NCBI GenBank assembly: GCA_050250915.1
Contig: JBFWNT010000012.1
Coordinates: 57,452-121,451 of the forward strand
Reading direction: 5' to 3'
Length of the DNA stretch: 64,000 bases
Source of the DNA: Miltoncostaea sp050250915
GTDB lineage: Bacteria > Actinomycetota > Thermoleophilia > Miltoncostaeales > Miltoncostaeaceae
Position numbers and translations under genes: made by a program. Below, piece after piece: positions 8,292 to 16,104 of the stretch. The notes under the pieces are model-generated. The model saw only the letters and a list, made by a program, of their open reading frames with translations. It did not search any database and was not told the DNA's origin. The stretch's first letter is position 1; each line of letters starts with the position of its first letter.

Positions 8292-9028
8292 GACAGCGGA
8301 TCCCGGTTCCAGTCCTTGTAGAGGAGGTACGTGGCGGGGGTGGTGCCGTAGGCGCACGCCCACTGGGGGCAGAACGGCCCCATCCATATGGCGTCGCCGG
8401 CCCGCACCGGGTACCAGGCCTCGCCGAGCCGGTAGACGAGGGAGCCTTCCAGCACCAGGAGGCCGTGCTCCATCACGTGGGTCTCCGTGAACGGCAGGGC
8501 GGCCCCGGGGTCGAAGGTCATGAGGTTCACGGCCAGGTCGAGCTCGGGGGCCTCCGGGATGAGGGTGGTCACCCGCAGGGCGGGGTCGCCGAGCAGCGGC
8601 TGCGGCTCCACGGCGGTCCCGTCGGTGACCACCAGGCGTCCCCGGGGGGCGCCGGGCGCGCCGATGTGCGGCTTGTCGAACACCACGATCCGGGCGGCGG
8701 TGTCGGCCCGCAGGCCGTGCACGGCGTCGGGCGGGACGTACGCCAGCGAGCCGGGGCTCAGGCGGTGGTCGAGGCCCTCCGCGGAGAGGGTCAGGCTGCC
8801 CTCGAGGCAGTAGACCGCGCGGCCGGCGCCCGCCCGCGGCGGGCCGGCGACGCCACCCGCCTCCAGGCGCGCGAGGGCCATGCTGAACCGGGCCCCCATC
8901 GGCGGGGCGATCAGGGTCACGTGCTCCGCGCCGGACCACCCGGGGATCGGACCGGGGACGTGGGTCTCCGGCGCGATCAGCGCGTGGTCGGACCGCACGA
9001 CCGTGCGGGCGTCCGCCGGGGCGTTCAC
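8288..9028 (-). CDS. allE: (S)-ureidoglycine aminohydrolase, bicupin
   Basis: A 246-residue bicupin protein. The second cupin carries ETHVMEHGLLVLEG, the metal site of ureidoglycine aminohydrolases, and the C-terminus YLLYKDWNRDPL is also typical. It converts ureidoglycine to ureidoglycolate and ammonia, keeping unstable ureidoglycine on pathway after allantoate hydrolysis. The GTG at 9028 overlaps the allantoinase stop, and its own stop overlaps the next GTG, which fixes both ends. No ureidoglycolate-processing gene is seen nearby. Confidence 0.9.
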   Translation of the reverse strand: MNAPADARTVVRSDHALIAPETHVPGPIPGWSGAEHVTLIAPPMGARFSMALARLEAGGVAGPPRAGAGRAVYCLEGSLTLSAEGLDHRLSPGSLAYVPPDAVHGLRADTAARIVVFDKPHIGAPGAPRGRLVVTDGTAVEPQPLLGDPALRVTTLIPEAPELDLAVNLMTFDPGAALPFTETHVMEHGLLVLEGSLVYRLGEAWYPVRAGDAIWMGPFCPQWACAYGTTPATYLLYKDWNRDPLS

Positions 9029-10338
9029 GCCACCGCCGCCCGCGCGTGGGTCACCAGGCGGCCCCGGGGCTCCTCGGCAGCCCCCGGTCCGTGCACCGTG
9101 ACGCCCCGCAGGATCGTGCGTTCCACCCTGGCCGTCAGGCTCATCCCGAGGTACGGGGACACCCGGTGGCGGTACCGCAGGTCCTCCTCCCGGAGGGTCC
9201 ACGGGCCGCCCAGGCGCACCAGGCTCAGGTCGGCGTCGAGGCCCGGCCGCAGGCCGCCCTTGCCCTCCAGGCCCAGCCGCCGGGCCGGTGCGGCGGATGT
9301 CGCCGCGGCCACCCGGTCGGGGTCGACCCCCTCCCCCGGCCCATGCGTCAGCATGAGCGGGAGCGTGGTCTGCGCCCCGGAGATCCCGCCCCACACCGCG
9401 AACATGTCGTCCCCCCGCTTCAGCTCCGGCGGCCCGGGCGAGTGGTCCGAGCCCACCACGTCGATCGCGCCCGCGGCCAGCCGCGGCCACAGACCGGCAC
9501 GCTCGGCGGCCGATCGTAGCGGCGGCGCGCACTTCGCCGCCGCCCCGATGCGCGCCGCGTCCTCGCGGGTGAGCACCAGGTGGTGCGGGCACGCCTCGCA
9601 GGTGGCGTCCACGCCCTCGGCCCGGGCGGCGGCGACCAGGTCGACCGCCCCGGGGGTCGAGAGGTGCACCAGGTGGACCGCGCAGCCGGTCGCGCGGGCC
9701 AGGTCCAGCACGATCCGCACGGCCGAGGTCTCGGCGGCGGCGGGGCGCGAGGCGCACCAGTCGACCATCGTCCGACCGGCCCCCCGGGGCGTCGCGTCCA
9801 GCACCGCGGGGTCCTCCGCGTGGACGGCGACGGGCAGGCCGAGCGCCGACGCACGCTCCATCCCGCGCCCCAGCTGGTCCGGGTCGACGTGCGCGAACTC
9901 CGGCACGCCGCTCGGGCTCATGAACGCCTTGAAGCCCACGACGCCGCGGCCGGCGAGCTCGTCCATCCCCGCCAGGTTGCCCGGCACCAGCCCGCCCCAC
10001 AGCGCGAAGTCGATGCGGGCGCGCCCCCGGGCCGCGGCGACCTTGGCGTCGAACGACGCCCCGTCGAGCGTCGCGGGGATGCTGTTCAGGGGCATGTCGG
10101 CGCAGCACGTGACCCCGCCGGCGGCGAGGGCGGCGGTGCCGGTGTCCCACCCCTCCCAGCCGGCGCGGCCGGGGTCGTCGAGGTGGACATGCCCGTCGAC
10201 CATCCCCGGCAGCACCAGCAGGCCGCGCGCGTCGACCTCCTCGCGCCCGCCGGGCAGCTCCGGGCCCACGGCGGCGATCAGGCCGTCCTCCACGGCGACG
10301 TCCCACGCGTCGCCGCGCACCACCAGGTCGGCGCTCAC
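9025..10338 (-). CDS. allB: Allantoinase (cyclic amidohydrolase)
   Basis: A 437-residue amidohydrolase. Metal ligands are visible in DGHVHLDDPGRAGWEGW (HxH), the carboxylated lysine in GFKAFMSPSG, and further ligands in VHAEDP, HLVHLS and GSDHSPG. It opens the hydantoin ring of allantoin to allantoate. The N-terminal strand SADLVVRGDAWDVAVEDG is the small beta-sandwich domain of the superfamily. The GTG start at 10338 overlaps the stop of the OHCU decarboxylase gene. Allantoinase rather than dihydropyrimidinase is supported by the EGW motif and the operon. Confidence 0.92.
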   Translation of the reverse strand: MSADLVVRGDAWDVAVEDGLIAAVGPELPGGREEVDARGLLVLPGMVDGHVHLDDPGRAGWEGWDTGTAALAAGGVTCCADMPLNSIPATLDGASFDAKVAAARGRARIDFALWGGLVPGNLAGMDELAGRGVVGFKAFMSPSGVPEFAHVDPDQLGRGMERASALGLPVAVHAEDPAVLDATPRGAGRTMVDWCASRPAAAETSAVRIVLDLARATGCAVHLVHLSTPGAVDLVAAARAEGVDATCEACPHHLVLTREDAARIGAAAKCAPPLRSAAERAGLWPRLAAGAIDVVGSDHSPGPPELKRGDDMFAVWGGISGAQTTLPLMLTHGPGEGVDPDRVAAATSAAPARRLGLEGKGGLRPGLDADLSLVRLGGPWTLREEDLRYRHRVSPYLGMSLTARVERTILRGVTVHGPGAAEEPRGRLVTHARAAVA

Positions 10339-10820
10339 TCCGCCGCCTCGATGCGCAGCCGCATGATCCCGGCGATCTCCTCCACGGCCGTCGCGCGCTC
10401 CGCGTCGGCGTCGTTGGCCAGGCGGGCGTCGTACGCGTCGAGGATGTCGGCCACCGACCGCCCCGCCACCCGGATCACGAACGGGAACCCGAATCGCGCG
10501 CGGTAGGCGTCGTTGAGCGCGGTGAAGCGGGCGAGGTCGCGGGGCGTCAGCCGGTCGAGGCCGGCGGAGGCCTGCTCGCGCGCCGAGTCGGCGGTCAGCT
10601 CGCCCGCCAGGGCGGCCCGGCCGGCCAGGTCGGGGTGGGCGCGGATCAGGGCCCGCTGCTCGTCGGGAGGGGCCTCCCGCGCGACGGCGGCGAAAGCGTC
10701 GGCCGTGGCGGCCGCGTCGGCGAACGGCCCGCGCTCCCAGGCCCGCTCGGCCACCCACGGCGAGTCCTCGGCCACGTGGCCCAGGCGGGCCAGGAACGCC
10801 GCCCGGTCCTCGCCGCTCAC
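10335..10820 (-). CDS. uraD: 2-oxo-4-hydroxy-4-carboxy-5-ureidoimidazoline (OHCU) decarboxylase
   Basis: A 161-residue helical protein. The catalytic histidine lies in RAHPDLAGRAAL, and the C-terminal half has FTALNDAYRARFGFPFVIRVAG, the signature of OHCU decarboxylases. It converts OHCU to S-allantoin, the last step of uricolysis. The two preceding steps (uricase and HIU hydrolase) are encoded 12 kb away at 22855-24053. It starts at a GTG that overlaps the xanthine dehydrogenase stop. Confidence 0.93.
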   Translation of the reverse strand: MSGEDRAAFLARLGHVAEDSPWVAERAWERGPFADAAATADAFAAVAREAPPDEQRALIRAHPDLAGRAALAGELTADSAREQASAGLDRLTPRDLARFTALNDAYRARFGFPFVIRVAGRSVADILDAYDARLANDADAERATAVEEIAGIMRLRIEAAE

Positions 10821-13021
10821 CCGACCCCGGCGATGTCCGACGGCCGCAGCGGCACCCGCGGCAGCGGGCGGCCGGTGGCGTCGCGCACCGCCGCCACCAC
10901 CGCCGGGGTGGAGGCGATGGTCGGCATCTCCCCCACGCCGTTCAGGCCGTACGGGGCGTGCGGGTGCGGCGTCTCGCTGATCGCCATGCGCACCGCCGGC
11001 ATGTCGAGCACCGTCGGCATCAGGTAGTCGGTGAAGGACGCGTTGCGCACCCGGCCGTCGCGCATCTGGATCTCCTCCATCAGCGCGAGGCCCACGCCCT
11101 GGGCGATCCCGCCCTGGATCTGCCCCTCCAGCGCCAGCGGGTTCATCACCCGTCCCACATCCTGGGTGGTGGCCACCTCGACGGCGCGCACCAGGCCCAA
11201 CTCCACGTCGACGTCGCACACGGCGCGGTGGGCGGCGAAGCCGAGGGCCACGATCGAGTCGCCCTGGCCGGTCTCCGGGTCGAGGGCCTGGGTGGGCCGG
11301 TGCCGGTACTCGGCGGTCTCCTCGATCGGCTCGTCGCCGAGCGGCGCCTCGGCCAGGCGCGCCAGGATCCGCCGGCACGCGGCCTGGACCGCCCCTCCGG
11401 TGATCCAGGTCTGGCGCGACGCGGAGGTGGACCCCGCCGAGCCGACCGACGTGTCGGACGGCAGCACCACCACGCGGTCGACGTCCAGCTCGGTGCGGGC
11501 GATCTGCTCGATCACGGTCACCAGCCCCTGCCCCACCTCGGCGGCCGCGGTCTGCACCTCGGCCACCGGCCCGTCGGCCGTGGGGACCAGCCGCACGCGC
11601 GCGGTGGAGTAGTCGTCGAAGCCCTCGGCGAACGCGATGTTCTTGAAGCCCACCGCGAACCCCACCCCCCGGGTCGTGCCCTCGCCGTGGGTCACGTTGG
11701 AGACGCCGCCGGGCAGCTCCCGCAGGTCCATGGGGGTGCTGCGGGCGAGGGGCGGCAGCGGCATGCCGCGCAGCTCCTCCAGCAGCTCGCGGACCGGCGC
11801 CGGGCCGTCGACCACCTGGCCGGTGGGGAGCCGGTCGCCCGTGGCGATCGCGTTCACGATCCGGAGCTCCACCGGGTCCATGGAGAGGGCCGCGGCCAGC
11901 CGGTCCATCTGCGACTCGTGGGCGAACGCCACCTGGACGGCGCCGAACCCGCGCATCGCGCCGCACGGCGGGTTGTTGGTGTAGGCCACCCGGGCGTCGA
12001 TCGACGCATTGGGCACCGCGTACGGGCCGCACGCGAACGTCGCGGCGTTGGCCACCACCGCGGTGCTGCTGGAGGCGTAGGCGCCGCCGTCGAGCGTCAC
12101 GTCGGCCTTCACGTAGACCAGGCGGCCGTCGCGGGTGGCGCCGTGCTCATAGGTCATCCACGCGGGGTGCCGGTGGACGTGGCCGTAGAACGACTCCTCG
12201 CGCGAGTAGACCATCTTCACCGGGCGCCCGGTGCGCAGCGCCAGCATCGCGACGTGCACCTGCATCGACAGGTCCTCGCGGCCGCCGAACGCGCCGCCCA
12301 CGCCGGACAGGTGCAGCCGGGTCAGCTCCAGGGGCAGGTCGAGGCTGGCGGCCACCTGGCCCTGGTCCACGTGCAGCCACTGTGTGGCGATGTACAGATC
12401 GATGCCGCCGTCCTCGGCGGGCACGGCGAGCGCCGACTCGGGGCCCAGGAACGCCTGGTCCTGCATGCCCACCTCGTACTCGCCCCGCACCACCACGTCG
12501 GCGGTGGCGCCCGGGTCGCCGTGGCGGATGGGCACCGCCCGCAGCAGGTTGCCCTCCGGGTGCAGGGCGCGGGCCCCGACGGCCAGCGCCGCCGGGGCGC
12601 TGGTGAGGGCGTCCAGCGGCTCGTAGTCGACCTCGATGCGGGCGGCCGCGCGGCGCGCCGTCTCGGGGTGGTCGGCGGCGACGATCGCCACCGGCTCTCC
12701 CTGGTAGCGCACCTCGCCGACCGCCAGGACCGGCTGGTCGGCGATCTCCATGCCGTACACGGGGCGGCCGGGGACGTCCTCGTGCGTCAGCACCGCGCGC
12801 ACCCCGGGGACGGCGAGCGCGGCGCCGATGTCGATGCCGCGCACCCGGGCGCTGGGGTGGGGGCTGCGCAGGGTGGTGCCCCACAGCATCCCCTCCGCGG
12901 AGAGGTCGGACGCGTACGCGAACCTGCCCTGCACCTTCGCGGCGCCGTCGGCGCGCAGCACGCTCTGGCCGATGCGCCCGCGCTCCAGCGGCGTGCGGGG
13001 CTCGGTGCGGGTGGTGCTCAC
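10817..13021 (-). CDS. xdhA: Xanthine dehydrogenase, molybdenum-binding subunit
   Basis: A 734-residue molybdopterin subunit. The N-terminal GRIGQSVLRADGAAKVQGRF region, the GVGGAFGGRED loop, the PPCGAMRGFGAVQ segment and the catalytic glutamate in LNGVGEMPT near the C-terminus all fit the xanthine dehydrogenase family. It hydroxylates hypoxanthine and xanthine to urate, passing electrons to the Fe-S and FAD subunits encoded upstream. A purine deaminase gene is placed between it and the Fe-S subunit. The GTG start at 13021 overlaps that deaminase's stop codon. Confidence 0.92.
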   Translation of the reverse strand: MSTTRTEPRTPLERGRIGQSVLRADGAAKVQGRFAYASDLSAEGMLWGTTLRSPHPSARVRGIDIGAALAVPGVRAVLTHEDVPGRPVYGMEIADQPVLAVGEVRYQGEPVAIVAADHPETARRAAARIEVDYEPLDALTSAPAALAVGARALHPEGNLLRAVPIRHGDPGATADVVVRGEYEVGMQDQAFLGPESALAVPAEDGGIDLYIATQWLHVDQGQVAASLDLPLELTRLHLSGVGGAFGGREDLSMQVHVAMLALRTGRPVKMVYSREESFYGHVHRHPAWMTYEHGATRDGRLVYVKADVTLDGGAYASSSTAVVANAATFACGPYAVPNASIDARVAYTNNPPCGAMRGFGAVQVAFAHESQMDRLAAALSMDPVELRIVNAIATGDRLPTGQVVDGPAPVRELLEELRGMPLPPLARSTPMDLRELPGGVSNVTHGEGTTRGVGFAVGFKNIAFAEGFDDYSTARVRLVPTADGPVAEVQTAAAEVGQGLVTVIEQIARTELDVDRVVVLPSDTSVGSAGSTSASRQTWITGGAVQAACRRILARLAEAPLGDEPIEETAEYRHRPTQALDPETGQGDSIVALGFAAHRAVCDVDVELGLVRAVEVATTQDVGRVMNPLALEGQIQGGIAQGVGLALMEEIQMRDGRVRNASFTDYLMPTVLDMPAVRMAISETPHPHAPYGLNGVGEMPTIASTPAVVAAVRDATGRPLPRVPLRPSDIAGVG

Positions 13022-14364
13022 GCCGGCGCCAGGGCGGTCGCCTCGGCGGCCCGGGCGATCGCGTCGAGATCGCCGGTGAGCAGCCGCCCCGCCAGCACGA
13101 CGGGCGCCCCGTTCACCAGCAGCGCCTCGGCATGGCGCGGCGGGCCCATCACCATCGCGGCGACGGGGTCGGCGATGCCGGCGTGGCCGGCGCCGTCGAG
13201 CCGCCACAGCGCGACGTCGGCGAGCTTCCCGGGCTCCAGGGAGCCCAGCTCGTCGTCGCGGCCCAGGCAGCGGGCGCCGTGGATCGTGCCGAGCGCCAGC
13301 GCCTGGCGGGCGGTCATGGCCGCCGGGCCCCCGCGCAGGCGGGCCACCAGCAGCGCCTCGCGCACCTCCACGGCCAGCTCGCCCGACTCCTGGGACGCGG
13401 CCCCGTCGACGCCCAGTCCCACGGCCACCCCGGCGGCGGACAGGTCGGCGGCGGGCGCGATGCCGGCGCCCAGGCGCGCGTTGGACGACGGGCAGTGCGC
13501 CACCGAGGTGCCGGTGGCGGCGAAGCGCGCGACCTCGCCGGCCGACAGGTGAACGCAGTGCGCGAGCCACACGTCCGGGCCCAGCCAGCCCAGGTCGTCG
13601 AGGTACTCGACCGGCCGCACGCCGAAGCGCTCGAGGCAGTACGCCTCCTCCTCGACCGTCTCGGCCAGGTGGGTGTGCAGGCGCACGCCGTGGCGCCGCG
13701 CCAGCGCGGCCGACTCGGTCATGAGCTCCCCCGTGACCGAGAACGGCGAGCAGGGGGCCACGGCGATCCGCAGCATCGCCCCGGGGGACGGGTCGTGCCA
13801 GCGGCCGATCGCCTCCTCCGTGGCGGCGAGCACGGCGTCGCGGTCCTCGGTCACCGCGTCGGGCGGCAGCCCGCCCTGGGAGGCGCCCAGGTCCATGGAG
13901 CCGCGACACGGGTGGAAGCGCAGGCCCAGCCCGGCGGCGGCGTCGATCGTGGCGGCCAGCAGCGCGTTGCCGCCACCGGGGAACAGGTAGTGGTGGTCGG
14001 TGGACGTGCTGCACCCCGACAGGGCCAGGGCCGCGAGCGCCGCGGACGCCGAGGCGTGGACGGTCTCCTCGTCGATCCGGGCCCACACCGGGTAGAGCGC
14101 GGTGAGCCAGCCGAAGAGGTCCTCCTCGGTCGCCAGCCCGCGCGTGGCCCACTGGTAGAGGTGGTGGTGGCAGTTCACGAGGCCCGGGGTGGCCAGGCAG
14201 CCGCGGCCGTCGATGCGGGTGGCGCCGGCCGGCATGTCGGGCGGCGCGCCCGCGCCCAGGGCGGCGATGCGCGTGCCCTCGACCCGGATCCAGCCCTCGG
14301 CGATCTCGGTGCCGGCGGCGTCGACCGTGGCGATGGCGCAGCCGTCGATGAGGACGGCGCTCAC
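13018..14364 (-). CDS. Amidohydrolase, probably 8-oxoguanine/guanine-type deaminase
   Basis: A 448-residue metal-dependent deaminase of the ATZ/TRZ group. NCHHHLYQWATRGLA matches the first metal site of 8-oxoguanine deaminases, and LHTHLAET, AHCVHLS, AHCPSSNARLGAGI and VGLGVDGAASQESG follow in order. It would deaminate 8-oxoguanine, or guanine or isoguanine, giving a purine that xanthine dehydrogenase or uricolysis can use (8-oxoguanine gives urate directly). It lies between two xanthine dehydrogenase subunit genes, with GTGA overlaps on both sides, so it is made together with them. Exact substrate is inferred. Confidence 0.82.
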   Translation of the reverse strand: MSAVLIDGCAIATVDAAGTEIAEGWIRVEGTRIAALGAGAPPDMPAGATRIDGRGCLATPGLVNCHHHLYQWATRGLATEEDLFGWLTALYPVWARIDEETVHASASAALAALALSGCSTSTDHHYLFPGGGNALLAATIDAAAGLGLRFHPCRGSMDLGASQGGLPPDAVTEDRDAVLAATEEAIGRWHDPSPGAMLRIAVAPCSPFSVTGELMTESAALARRHGVRLHTHLAETVEEEAYCLERFGVRPVEYLDDLGWLGPDVWLAHCVHLSAGEVARFAATGTSVAHCPSSNARLGAGIAPAADLSAAGVAVGLGVDGAASQESGELAVEVREALLVARLRGGPAAMTARQALALGTIHGARCLGRDDELGSLEPGKLADVALWRLDGAGHAGIADPVAAMVMGPPRHAEALLVNGAPVVLAGRLLTGDLDAIARAAEATALAPA

Positions 14365-14828
14365 CCCGCGCGCCGGGCCGAGGCGAGCCGCACGGCGTCG
14401 AGGATCTTCTCGTAGCCGGTGCAGCGGCAGAGGTTGCCGGCCAGGGCCTCCCGGATCTCGCTGTCGCCGGGCGACGGGGAGCGGCGCAGCAGGTCCTCGG
14501 TGGCCATCACCAGCCCGGGCGTGCAGAAGCCGCACTGGACGGCGCCCGTGTCGACGAACGCCTGCTGCACGACGCCCAGCTCGCCGTCCGGGGCCAGGCC
14601 CTCCACGGTGCGCAGGTCCCGCCCCTCCGCCTGGCGCGCGAGGACCAGGCAGGAGCACACGAGCACGTCGTCCATGAGCACCGAGCAGGAGCCGCACTCC
14701 CCCTGCTCGCAGGCGTTCTTGGATCCGGGCAGACCGAGCCGCTCGCGCAGCACGTACATCAGGCTCTCGCCCTCCCAGAGGGACTCGACCTCGTGGACCT
14801 CGCCGTTCACCCGCAGCGTCAGCCTCAC
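14361..14828 (-). CDS. xdhC: Xanthine dehydrogenase, 2Fe-2S subunit
   Basis: A 155-residue iron-sulfur protein with two [2Fe-2S] sites: the plant-ferredoxin-type CEQGECGSC with a later lone cysteine, and the helical-domain site CGFCTPG plus CRCTGY. It transfers electrons from the molybdenum centre to FAD. Numbering of xdh subunits differs between organisms, so the symbol is by role. The GTG start overlaps the stop of the FAD subunit gene upstream. Confidence 0.92.
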   Translation of the reverse strand: MRLTLRVNGEVHEVESLWEGESLMYVLRERLGLPGSKNACEQGECGSCSVLMDDVLVCSCLVLARQAEGRDLRTVEGLAPDGELGVVQQAFVDTGAVQCGFCTPGLVMATEDLLRRSPSPGDSEIREALAGNLCRCTGYEKILDAVRLASARRAG

Positions 14829-15748
14829 GCGGCGTGCTCCTGCCAGCACCACGCGGCGGTCCGGCGGCCGATGACCGACAGCGCGTGGCGGCGGTAGGCG
14901 GCGCTCCCGCGGACGTCGTCGATCGGGCGCGCCGCCTCCCCCACCAACTCGCCGAAGCGGCGCAGCGCCGCATCCGGCAGCGGCGTGCGCCGCTCCCAGT
15001 GGTCGCCCTCGTCCAGGGCCCCCTCCAGGAACGCCTCGGCGGCGGTGGCGCGGATCACGGTGGGCGCCGCGGAGCCGATGGCCGCGCGGACGGTCCGCAT
15101 GCGGGCGTCGAACGCGACGGCGAACGAGCAGACGGCGATGACCATCGCGTTCCGGGGGCCGACCTTCGCGAACTGCTGGGGCCCGCGGGCGGCGGGTACC
15201 CGGACCGCGCGGATCAGCTCGTCGGGCGCCATGACGTTGCGCTTGGGCCCGGTGCAGAACGCCTCGAGCGGGACGCTGCGCGTCCCGGTCTCCGACGCCA
15301 GCTCGACGGTCGCGCCGGAGGCGACCAGGGGCGGCAGGGCGTCGCCGGCAGGCGAGGAGGTCGCGATGTTCCCGCCGACCGTCCCCCGATTGCGGATCTG
15401 CGGTGAACCGACCGTGCGCGAGGCGATGGCGAGGCCCGGGAGGACCTCCGCCATCTCCCGCACGATCCGCGTGTACGTGACGCCGGCGCCGATGACGACG
15501 TCGGCGCCGTCGGCGCCCCATTCGGCCAGCTCGGGCACGCGCGTGAGGTCCAGGACGCGCTCCGGGCGGCGGCGGTCGAAGTTCAGCTCGACCATCAGGT
15601 CGGTGCCGCCGGCCATCGGAAGCGCCCCGGGGTACGCGCGTCGGGCCGCCAGCGCCTCGCCGAGATCACGTGGCTGGACGGTCGTCTCCAAGGGGACGAG
15701 GATACGTCGTCTCGCCGATCCGCGCAGGCATGCGCTCCCGGCGCCCAC
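14825..15748 (-). CDS. xdhB: Xanthine dehydrogenase, FAD-binding subunit
   Basis: A protein of about 290-307 residues. FAD-binding motifs are MAGGTDLMVELN and RNRGTVGGNIATSSPAGD, followed by the CO dehydrogenase flavoprotein C-terminal domain. It is the first gene of the purine catabolic operon. The start is uncertain: GTG at 15748 gives an arginine-rich leader, and a TTG at 15691 gives a start closer to the family (ETTVQPRDLGEAL); neither has a clear ribosome site. No regulator gene is attached to the operon. Confidence 0.88.
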   Translation of the reverse strand: MGAGSACLRGSARRRILVPLETTVQPRDLGEALAARRAYPGALPMAGGTDLMVELNFDRRRPERVLDLTRVPELAEWGADGADVVIGAGVTYTRIVREMAEVLPGLAIASRTVGSPQIRNRGTVGGNIATSSPAGDALPPLVASGATVELASETGTRSVPLEAFCTGPKRNVMAPDELIRAVRVPAARGPQQFAKVGPRNAMVIAVCSFAVAFDARMRTVRAAIGSAAPTVIRATAAEAFLEGALDEGDHWERRTPLPDAALRRFGELVGEAARPIDDVRGSAAYRRHALSVIGRRTAAWCWQEHAA

Positions 15749-16060
15749 CGGCAGCCCGGCCGACCGCCGCGAAGCCCGCCACGGTGGGGGCGCCGGCCAT
15801 CTCCACCGGCATCAGCCCGCCGAGGTCGCCCGCGACGGCGAGGACCGGCGCGGCGATCAGCGCCCCGCCGGCCCACGCGAACGCGACGCGCGAGCGGATG
15901 GACCCCGGCGCCGAACGCGACGTGGATGTCCAGGCCGCCGAGCAGGATGGCGCCGAGGACGACGCCGAGCACCCCGGCGCGTGAGCCGTCGAAGCCGTCG
16001 CACGCCGGCGAGCCGCCCGATGCCGGCGATGACCCCGCCAGGGCGAGCGCATCTCAGGGG
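15749..16060 (-). pseudogene. Possible frameshifted remnant of a small membrane protein
   Basis: This 356-nt gap (to 16104) has no intact gene, but on the minus strand two frames contain consecutive hydrophobic segments: GVLGVVLGAILLGGLDIHVAFGAG in one (about 15900-15980; the core is VLGVVLGAILLGGLDI) and, after a frame change near 15900, AFAWAGGALIAAPVLAVAG and PVEMAGAPTVAGFAAVGRAAG. Together they could be one decayed membrane protein. Alternatively this is a chance effect of GC-rich coding bias. The right end must also hold the promoter of the histidine kinase gene. Confidence 0.25.
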
Positions 16061-16104
16061 TGGCACCGTGGTCGGCGGCGGCGGCGATGGTGGAGGATCG
16101 GGCC

